From Patescibacteria group bacterium (GTDB lineage: Bacteria > Patescibacteriota > Microgenomatia > Levybacterales > UBA12049), in NCBI GenBank assembly GCA_030917445.1, contig JAUPUR010000002.1, positions 1 through 14,277 of the forward strand: a stretch of DNA of 14,277 nucleotides, in the 5' to 3' direction. The first letter of the stretch is position 1; every line of letters begins with the position of its first letter. The notes beneath the pieces were generated by a model that saw only the letters and a program-made list of their open reading frames with translations, had not been told where the DNA came from and ran no database searches. Made by a program: the position numbers and the translations under genes. Of this stretch, positions 1-5,240 are shown one piece after another.

Positions 1-1737
1 GAGTGGAGAAGTATTGGTGGAAAAGTAAAGGTTTATAAAACAGTCAAAGCCTCATATATGTGGAATCTTATTTGCGAAGCAGCATGGGGATCAGCCGAGC
101 CAGGACTCCACTTCTTAGATCGTTCAAATAAAAGATCTAATACATGGTATTTCGAAAAACTCATTGCAACCAATCCTTGTGGAGAACAACCACTTGGAGC
201 ATGGGCTGTTTGCAACCTTGGTGCTATGAATCTCTCAGCATATGTCAAAGAAGAAGAATTTGATTATGACACTTTTGGACAAGATGTTCAGGTTGCAATG
301 CGCTTTCTCGATAACGTTATTGATGACACTTATTATTTCTATGAGAAAAATGAAAAAGTTGCGAAAGAAATTAGGAGAACAGGTCTTGGAATCTTAGGCC
401 TTGCTGATGCACTTATCAAAATGAAACTTCGATATGGAGCTGAGGAATCTCTTCCAACAATTAGAAAAATCTTTGCAACCTTGAGAGATAATGCTTATAT
501 TGCATCTAGTAATATTGCCAAAGAAAAAGGAGTATTCCCTAAATTTAATAAAGAAAAATATCTTCAGGGATGGCATATCAAAAATCTTCCACAAGAAATT
601 CAAGATCTCATTGCAGAGCAAGGAATTCGAAATGCTGTTCTCTTGACGATTGCTCCAACAGGAACAACAAGTCTTATTTCAGGAGTTTCAAGTGGAGTAG
701 AGCCTGTTTATGAGTTTGAATTTATTAGACGTGATCGATTAGGAGAACACAAAATGTATCACCCACTTTATGATGAGTGGAGACTGACACACCCTGAAGA
801 AGATAAGCCTCATTACTTTGCTTCAGCAAATGACTTAACACCTGAGGATCATGTCAAGGTACAGGCAATTGCGCAGGAGTACATTGATTCATCAATTTCA
901 AAAACAGTTAATGCTCCAAATGCACATACGGTTGAGGATGTGAAGAGTTTGTATATGATGGCATATGATCAAGGTCTTAAGGGTGTGACATACATGAGAG
1001 ATGGATCACGACAAGGGGTTCTCTCACGAATTGAAGAGCCTAAAAAAGAGGTAAAAGAGGACAAGCCACTTATTCCAGTGACTCCTCGCGTTCCACGTCC
1101 AATGGTTCTTCACGGAACAACATATAAAGCTGAGAGTCCTATTGGTAAGATGTATGTCACCATCAATCAGGATGACAAAGGCGAACCATTTGAAGTCTTT
1201 CTTAATAATGGAAAGAGTGGATCAGATGTTATGGCGATGGCCGATGCGCTGGGTCGCATGATCTCATTTGTTCTTCGTATTCATAGTCCCGTTCCACAAC
1301 GCGAGAGAATGAGAGAGATCGTTTCTGAGTTGTCAGGTATTGGAGGAGCACGAAGTGTGGGATTTGGTGAGAATAGGGTAAGATCACTTCCTGATGCTGT
1401 TGCAAAAGTATTAGCAAAACATTCAAACTTTAGAGTCAATGGAAAAGTAGAAGATCGTCCAGTTGAGCCCATTCTGGCTGATGCTGAGCCTGCTCAATTG
1501 ACCAATGGCAACGGGCATGCTGTCAACGGCCAAGTAACTTTTCTTCAAAAAGTTGATCAACCAGAAATATCAGGCGAGCAACTAGGTTTTGCAGCTGCAA
1601 CTGTTCCTGTTGAGACTCTTTCCATGGCATCACCATCAACGAACACTCATGACATATGTCCTGCGTGTGGCACTGCATCCCTCGTCCATGAAGAGGGTTG
1701 TGCAAAATGCTACAGTTGTGGGCATTCAGAGTGCTAA
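1..1737 (+). CDS. nrdJ: Adenosylcobalamin-dependent (class II) ribonucleoside-diphosphate reductase, 5'-truncated by window edge
   Basis: The reading frame is open from base 1, so this is the C-terminal 578 residues of a longer protein; the ATG at 58 is internal. Seen: the NPCGEQPL active-site signature at 172-195 (the N-x-C-x-E triad of the catalytic barrel), APTGTTS at 652-672 (substrate phosphate loop), a TSCPD-type domain at about 1099-1290, and a tail with six cysteines (codons at 1657, 1666, 1699, 1708, 1717, 1732) in CxxC and CxxCxxC arrangement. The TSCPD domain and the cysteine-rich tail are typical of long class II NrdJ enzymes; the tail would pass electrons to the active site or bind zinc. 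The enzyme reduces ribonucleotides to deoxyribonucleotides using the adenosylcobalamin radical and works without oxygen. Cobalamin riboswitches and a cobalamin adenosyltransferase just downstream support class II over class I or III. The region between TSCPD and tail (about 1440-1650) looks like a low-complexity linker. Confidence 0.95.
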   Translation, partial: EWRSIGGKVKVYKTVKASYMWNLICEAAWGSAEPGLHFLDRSNKRSNTWYFEKLIATNPCGEQPLGAWAVCNLGAMNLSAYVKEEEFDYDTFGQDVQVAMRFLDNVIDDTYYFYEKNEKVAKEIRRTGLGILGLADALIKMKLRYGAEESLPTIRKIFATLRDNAYIASSNIAKEKGVFPKFNKEKYLQGWHIKNLPQEIQDLIAEQGIRNAVLLTIAPTGTTSLISGVSSGVEPVYEFEFIRRDRLGEHKMYHPLYDEWRLTHPEEDKPHYFASANDLTPEDHVKVQAIAQEYIDSSISKTVNAPNAHTVEDVKSLYMMAYDQGLKGVTYMRDGSRQGVLSRIEEPKKEVKEDKPLIPVTPRVPRPMVLHGTTYKAESPIGKMYVTINQDDKGEPFEVFLNNGKSGSDVMAMADALGRMISFVLRIHSPVPQRERMREIVSELSGIGGARSVGFGENRVRSLPDAVAKVLAKHSNFRVNGKVEDRPVEPILADAEPAQLTNGNGHAVNGQVTFLQKVDQPEISGEQLGFAAATVPVETLSMASPSTNTHDICPACGTASLVHEEGCAKCYSCGHSEC

Positions 1738-1830
1738 GAGCTCATTTTGGAAATCACGGTGAAATTCCGTGGCTATGCCGTAACTGTAAAGCCAGAAAAC
1801 AAGAGCATTTTTATCCCGAGCAGGAAATGA
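1738..1830 (+). promoter_or_regulatory. Cobalamin riboswitch aptamer 1 (short form)
   Basis: Begins within three bases of the nrdJ stop. The cobalamin aptamer core is recognisable: a CACGG/CCGTG hairpin (1755-1759/1767-1771) carrying the GGTGAAATTCC motif, then TGGCT/AGCCA (about 1770-1774/1790-1794) enclosing the L5 sequence TGCCGTAACTGTAA, which matches the family's GCCGCAACTGTAA-type box. An outer stem GCTC/GAGC (1740-1743/1803-1806) closes the core. The loop CGAGCA (1817-1822), held by TCC/GGA, is complementary to TGCCG (1776-1780) with one bulged A, as expected for the L5-L13 kissing interaction. The classical long GCCACTG arm is missing, as in the compact cobalamin riboswitch classes. 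It controls the DUF4430, membrane protein and adenosyltransferase genes. No promoter is evident between nrdJ and the aptamer, so nrdJ transcripts probably read into it. Which cobalamin form it prefers cannot be read from the sequence. Confidence 0.9.
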
Positions 1831-1837
1831 TTTATTA

Positions 1838-1862
1838 TCCTTCTCGTAGAGAAGGATTTTTT
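1838..1862 (+). terminator. Intrinsic terminator, expression platform of riboswitch 1
   Basis: An 8-bp perfect stem TCCTTCTC/GAGAAGGA (1838-1845/1849-1856) with loop GTA is followed by six T. The 3' arm contains AAGGA, which lies 8 bases before the ATG at 1865, so the hairpin would hide the ribosome binding site as well as terminate. The 5' arm plus G1846 can instead pair with the riboswitch L13 segment 1817-1825 (8 of 9 pairs), which would act as an antiterminator. Confidence 0.88.
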
Positions 1863-1864
1863 GT

Positions 1865-2284
1865 ATGAAAAAAGAAAACGATGGAATCATCATTCCTAAA
1901 ATGACAGCAAATCGTCGCTTGAAGCTCTCTTTTGTTTCAGGAGTACTTTTTGCAATCATCATTGGTGCAATGCTCTTTTATGCTTCTCCACAGGCACCAG
2001 AAGTGAGTACATCCATTCAAAAAGAAAGCAGAGTAGAAGAGCCAAGAGAGACATTTTCTTATAAAGGACGAGAGGGTGTTGATGCACTGACACTTCTTGT
2101 TGAGCAGACAAATATTGAACAAGACACTGCGGGTTTGGTTGTAAAAATTGGTGATAAAAAAACAGATACGAGTAAAAGGGAGTTTTGGTCATTTTATGTC
2201 AATGGAGTGATGGCACAGATGGGACCAAAGGATTATGTCACAACTGACACTGACCTTATTGAGTGGAGGATTGAGACATATTAA
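1865..2284 (+). CDS. Membrane-anchored DUF4430 (transcobalamin-like domain) protein
   Basis: 139 residues. A short basic N-terminus is followed by one membrane segment (about residues 19-41), a polar linker and a C-terminal domain with a WSFYVNG motif and a closing GPKDYV..DTDLIEWRIETY-type end. That pattern fits DUF4430, the domain related to the C-terminal domain of transcobalamin and intrinsic factor. There is no lipobox cysteine, so anchoring is by an uncleaved or signal-like helix, with the domain outside the membrane. The gene sits directly behind a cobalamin riboswitch and 1 bp before a small transporter-like membrane protein, so a role in capturing corrinoid at the cell surface is likely. 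Known: DUF4430 domains occur in bacterial corrinoid-binding surface proteins. Inferred: the ligand. The ATG at 1865 is chosen because AAGGA at 1852-1856 precedes it and it follows the terminator immediately. Confidence 0.82.
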   Translation: MKKENDGIIIPKMTANRRLKLSFVSGVLFAIIIGAMLFYASPQAPEVSTSIQKESRVEEPRETFSYKGREGVDALTLLVEQTNIEQDTAGLVVKIGDKKTDTSKREFWSFYVNGVMAQMGPKDYVTTDTDLIEWRIETY

Positions 2285-2285
2285 T

Positions 2286-2831
2286 ATGAAAGAAAAATTA
2301 CTAACGATTGATAGAAAGACAATTCTTTTTCCTGTGGCACTTATCGTGCTTGCAGTTATTATGCGTCTTCTTCCTCATCTTCCCAATGTGACGCCACTTG
2401 CTGCAATGGCTTTGACAGGAAGTCTTTATATGGAGAGAAAATATGCTTTTATTCTTCCATTATCTGCACTATTTCTTTCAGATCTTCTTCTCGGTTTTCA
2501 CGATACGATGGTGTTTGTCTATGCTGGATTTCTCATAACAGGGGTTATTGGGTTATGGATAAAGAAAAAATATAGTCTTAAAAGAGTGGTATCCGGAACA
2601 CTCCTTTCTTCATTCATATTCTTTTTACTCACGAATGCTGGAGTATGGTTAGTATCGTCCATGTATGAAAAGACATTTTTGGGATTGATGCAATCTTATA
2701 CAATGGCGCTTCCATTTTTGCGAAATTCAGTGCTCGGAGACCTGGGCTATACGCTCGCCTTTGTCTTTATTTACAATGGAGCACTTTTTCTTGCACACAA
2801 AAAAGCATTTCTTTTAAGGAATACTGTGTAA
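2286..2831 (+). CDS. Small integral membrane protein, ECF transporter S-component-like (DUF6580-type), probable corrinoid uptake
   Basis: 181 residues with about five to six hydrophobic segments. Near the first loop is LPNVTPLAAMALTGS, resembling the conserved PNFTP...A motif that I associate with DUF6580 proteins, a group related to substrate-binding S components of energy-coupling factor transporters. The gene starts 1 bp after the DUF4430 stop and ends 3 bp before the adenosyltransferase, all behind cobalamin riboswitch 1, so cobalamin or a precursor is the most likely substrate. No ECF ATPases or T component are in the window, so it would need a shared energising module encoded elsewhere, or work alone. 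The longer frame from 2235 is rejected because it overlaps the DUF4430 domain by 50 bases; ATG 2286 begins the typical basic N-terminus. A GGAGGA at 2265-2270 is rather far upstream to be its ribosome binding site. Confidence 0.72.
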   Translation: MKEKLLTIDRKTILFPVALIVLAVIMRLLPHLPNVTPLAAMALTGSLYMERKYAFILPLSALFLSDLLLGFHDTMVFVYAGFLITGVIGLWIKKKYSLKRVVSGTLLSSFIFFLLTNAGVWLVSSMYEKTFLGLMQSYTMALPFLRNSVLGDLGYTLAFVFIYNGALFLAHKKAFLLRNTV

Positions 2832-2834
2832 TTT

Positions 2835-3368
2835 ATGGCAATTTATACACGAACAGGGGATGCAGGAAAGACCTCACTTTTTGGAGGGAAAAGAGTTCTC
2901 AAATCAGAAACGAGAGTTGAAGCTTATGGAACTCTTGATGAGCTTAATAGCATTTTAGGAGTTGCCAACGCTGTATTGAAAGACTTCAAGGAAGTTTCAA
3001 GGGAAATTGAGAAAATTCAACATGATCTTTTTTCCATTGGATCATACCTTGCGACGCCTCACGCAGATGCTCTCCCTTCACTTGAGAAAAGAGTAAAAGA
3101 GTTTGAAAAGATAATTGATAAACACGATACTATTTTGTCTCCGCTCACTTTCTTTATCCTACCAAGCGGCTCAGTTGCAGGAGCTCACATGCATTATGCG
3201 CGAACAGTAGCAAGAAGGGCAGAAAGAAAAATCGTAAAGCTTTTACAGGAAGAGGAGATAGATATGAGTGTCCTTCGTTATATCAATAGGTTGTCCGATT
3301 TGTTATTTAGCACTGCTCGATATATAAATTTTATAGAAAAAAAAGAAGAGATTCGTTGGAAAAAATAA
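2835..3368 (+). CDS. pduO: ATP:cob(I)alamin adenosyltransferase, PduO type
   Basis: 177 residues, normal for a stand-alone PduO-type enzyme. It transfers the adenosyl group of ATP to cob(I)alamin, making the coenzyme that the upstream reductase needs. Seen: N-terminal TRTGDAGKT (residues 5-13, ATP-binding loop), R27 and YGTLDELNS (31-39), FILPSG (107-112; many homologues have FILPGG), YARTVARRAER (121-131) and INRLSDLLF (150-158), all in family order. It is the third gene of the riboswitch-1 operon, so adenosylation is under the same control as uptake. The stop is followed after one base by riboswitch 2. The C-terminal end is very lysine-rich. Assignment to the PduO/MMAB superfamily is secure; the symbol could equally be written as cobO-like or mmaB. 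Confidence 0.94.
   Translation: MAIYTRTGDAGKTSLFGGKRVLKSETRVEAYGTLDELNSILGVANAVLKDFKEVSREIEKIQHDLFSIGSYLATPHADALPSLEKRVKEFEKIIDKHDTILSPLTFFILPSGSVAGAHMHYARTVARRAERKIVKLLQEEEIDMSVLRYINRLSDLLFSTARYINFIEKKEEIRWKK
3300..3328 (+). promoter_or_regulatory. Candidate promoter inside the 3' end of the adenosyltransferase gene
   Basis: TTGTTA (3300-3305), a 17-base spacer and TATAAA (3323-3328) match the sigma70-type consensus at 8 of 12 positions. The predicted start near 3335 would give a transcript that begins about 35 bases before riboswitch 2, allowing the downstream gene its own supply of RNA. The region is AT-rich, so a chance match is possible. Confidence 0.4.
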
Positions 3369-3369
3369 A

Positions 3370-3470
3370 TGGGTGAATGAGGTGACCTGCGATAGGAGGA
3401 ATTCCTCAACTGTGCCGCAACTGTAAAGTCAGATCCCCCAATCCGCTTATTGCGGACTTCCGAGCAGAAG
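3370..3470 (+). promoter_or_regulatory. Cobalamin riboswitch aptamer 2
   Basis: Seen: a GAGG/CCTC hairpin (3396-3399/3404-3407) within GGAGGAATTCC, which matches the family GGTGAAATTCC segment at 9 of 11 positions; the box TGCCGCAACTGTAAAG (3413-3428), nearly consensus for cobalamin riboswitch L5; an outer TGGG/CCCA pairing (3370-3373/3437-3440); an extra hairpin TCCGC/GCGGA (3442-3446/3452-3456); and CTTC/GAAG (3457-3460/3467-3470) presenting the loop CGAGCA (3461-3466). That loop is identical to the one in riboswitch 1 and complementary to TGCCG (3413-3417). It lies between the adenosyltransferase and the unknown 419-residue gene, which it should control. A TTG-initiated frame starting at 3450 runs through this RNA but has no ribosome binding site and is not credible as coding. 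Confidence 0.92.
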
Positions 3471-3485
3471 TGTGCGTCGTTGTAT

Positions 3486-3512
3486 GCTCCTCTCGGAATG
3501 AGGAGTTTTTTT
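3486..3512 (+). terminator. Intrinsic terminator, expression platform of riboswitch 2
   Basis: CTCCTC/GAGGAG (3487-3492/3500-3505) with loop TCGGAAT is followed by seven T and then directly by the ATG at 3513. The 3' arm includes AGGAG, the only plausible ribosome binding site of the gene (7-base spacing). The segment CTCGGAA (3492-3498) is perfectly complementary to TTCCGAG (3458-3464) in the riboswitch P13/L13 region, giving a competing antiterminator. Confidence 0.88.
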
Positions 3513-4772
3513 ATGGAAAGAAGATATTACGGTGAACAATATCAGATGAAGAATGAGAAAGGTGGTTTTTTTACGGAAACTGCATCTACTCGAAAAGTCG
3601 TACAGTATGAACTTGATTTTGATAGACAGAAAGCACGTGAGTTAAGGGAGCGTATATATGAAGCTCCTGATGTCTATCAAAGCGAAAGAGCGCAGTTTGA
3701 AGGCTATATGAAAATGCAGCTTTTGACAGCGCTTGGTGAGAGATTTAATAGAGGAATTAGTGAATATTCCTATATCCTCAAAGATGGAAAGTTGAGAGGA
3801 GAGCATAGCGAGGAGCCTTTTGAGGATATTCTTATAAGAGGAAGAGATTATAGGAAAGAAAACGGAAATGCTCTAGATCATCCTCGAGAAGCAGCTGAGG
3901 TCGAAGGGTTTCAGCGAATGCAAGAGATTATGGCTGATGATACAACCCCTGTCGGTGAAGTTGTGATTTCTATTTCTCCTCCAGGGGGAGAAGGGTCAAT
4001 TTATAAGCATAATTTTTATGATATGTTTCAGAAAACCGATGATGGATCTGTAAAGGCAGTAAGATTTAGTTCGGCACTGACATCAGTTGAGGCAATAGAA
4101 AGGCTTTTTGAGATTGCTCCATATACCTCATACCCAGATACCATAACGGAAACAGCACTTCTTGCTCATCCAATAAGGCTCGGCAAGGATCTTCCAATGG
4201 AAAAAGTTCATAAACTTCTTCATCGATATCATGAGGTCTTATCGGAGGATGATTTTGCAGAGATAAAAAGAGTCTGTGATGTTCTGATGACTTCATTTAT
4301 AGCGTCACTTATCGATAATCCTGAAGACACACATTCTCATGCATTACGATTTAATGCAGTTCTCAATGGGGCCGATGAAGTTGCAGATCTCTTGAAGTTA
4401 AAAAAAGAAGGAGTTATTTTCGAAGATAAAAAAGCATATGATAATGAGGATATTTATAGTCTAGGTATGCGCGCAGTGAGAAGTGTTGATACCGGATGTG
4501 GTCTCTCAGGTGGAGTAGGCCTTTCAGGAGGATTTTCACTTGGATTTGGTTATTTTGGAATTGAACAATTCTCTATGAGGCCAGAGAATGATCCAAATCT
4601 GTGTCGATGTGGAGGGTCTGCTCCTCATTTTCATTGTCCCGGTACAAAAGTTGTTAAGGAAAAAGATAAAAGTGGGAACGAGGTAAAAAAAAGAAAAGAG
4701 TGTAGCTATAAAATTATTGTTGGTCAAGGCATTACAGTTTGTCCTGACTGTGGAGAGGCAAAAAAGTGTTAA
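3513..4772 (+). CDS. Protein of unknown function with cysteine-rich C-terminus, under cobalamin riboswitch control
   Basis: 419 residues from ATG 3513, chosen because it follows the terminator and AGGAG at 3501-3505. I do not recognise the family. No signal peptide or membrane segment is visible. The N-terminal 320 residues are charged and mostly helical in look, with an ISPPGGEGSIYKHNFYDMF segment in the middle. A glycine-rich stretch around residues 327-350 (Cys 329, then SGGVGLSGG and GFSLGFGYFG) leads to the tail. There CRCGG (Cys 364, 366), HFHCPG (His 372 and 374, Cys 375), Cys 397, CPDCG (410, 413) and a terminal Cys 419 resemble one or two zinc-ribbon-like sites. Cobalamin riboswitches normally control uptake, synthesis or B12-independent replacement enzymes, so a corrinoid- or cobalt-related task is plausible, but no catalytic signature is seen. 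Codon use and AT content match the neighbours. Confidence 0.85.
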   Translation: MERRYYGEQYQMKNEKGGFFTETASTRKVVQYELDFDRQKARELRERIYEAPDVYQSERAQFEGYMKMQLLTALGERFNRGISEYSYILKDGKLRGEHSEEPFEDILIRGRDYRKENGNALDHPREAAEVEGFQRMQEIMADDTTPVGEVVISISPPGGEGSIYKHNFYDMFQKTDDGSVKAVRFSSALTSVEAIERLFEIAPYTSYPDTITETALLAHPIRLGKDLPMEKVHKLLHRYHEVLSEDDFAEIKRVCDVLMTSFIASLIDNPEDTHSHALRFNAVLNGADEVADLLKLKKEGVIFEDKKAYDNEDIYSLGMRAVRSVDTGCGLSGGVGLSGGFSLGFGYFGIEQFSMRPENDPNLCRCGGSAPHFHCPGTKVVKEKDKSGNEVKKRKECSYKIIVGQGITVCPDCGEAKKC

Positions 4773-4778
4773 CTCTTT

Positions 4779-4807
4779 TTGTTATTGCGAATTCTTAGTG
4801 TTAAGAT
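4779..4807 (+). promoter_or_regulatory. Promoter with start site at or next to the ATG (leaderless mRNA)
   Basis: TTGTTA (4779-4784), a 17-base spacer and TAAGAT (4802-4807). Only six bases separate the -10 element from the ATG at 4814, so transcription should start on or beside the start codon. No ribosome binding site is possible in that space. Confidence 0.6.
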
Positions 4808-4813
4808 AGATAT

Positions 4814-5239
4814 ATGGACACGACTGCCCAGAATCCAGCTATTGTCAAGAAAAGCTCTCCTAAAATGGTTAAGCAGAAGTTTGTTGGTGGGGGACACAAA
4901 GAACATGCACCAATTGCATCTCAGAGAGTTGAGGCACCTGTAGCAGAGTATATTGATAGACATGGTTCTGAGAAGACACCAGATGTCACACAAGAGCTCA
5001 AGGAAGCGGGAGTAGAGGTTGTTGAAAGAGAACGACCACAGCTGGATCAAAGTCATCAGCAAGTAGGTGTAACGCATGCAAAAGAGTCGACGCCTGTTAT
5101 TCTTCAAACTCAGTCTGTACAACTTCCCTACACACCGGTTCAGATACAGACAATGAAAAAAGAGTCGGTCAACGAGGGAAAGCATTGGCTTGCAGTTTTT
5201 GTTGAGTATTTAGGTAAGAAATTACAGGAACCAAAATAA
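4814..5239 (+). CDS. Small hydrophilic protein of unknown function, upstream of a VirD4/HerA-like ATPase
   Basis: 141 residues, not recognised. Composition is rich in Gln, Glu, Lys, Val, Pro and Thr with no membrane segment, and the first 120 residues look disordered. The last 25 residues (GKHWLAVFVEYLGKKLQ) could form one amphipathic helix. It ends 1 bp before the ATPase gene, so the two are almost certainly co-transcribed and translationally coupled. A role as adaptor or partner of the ATPase is inferred from position only. The start follows a -10 element by six bases, suggesting leaderless translation. Confidence 0.7.
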   Translation: MDTTAQNPAIVKKSSPKMVKQKFVGGGHKEHAPIASQRVEAPVAEYIDRHGSEKTPDVTQELKEAGVEVVERERPQLDQSHQQVGVTHAKESTPVILQTQSVQLPYTPVQIQTMKKESVNEGKHWLAVFVEYLGKKLQEPK

Positions 5240-5240
5240 T

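Noticed and set aside
3450..3512. N-terminal extension of the 419-residue protein from a TTG at 3450
   Set aside because: It runs through the L13 arm of riboswitch 2 and its terminator and has no ribosome binding site; ATG 3513 has AGGAG at the right distance.
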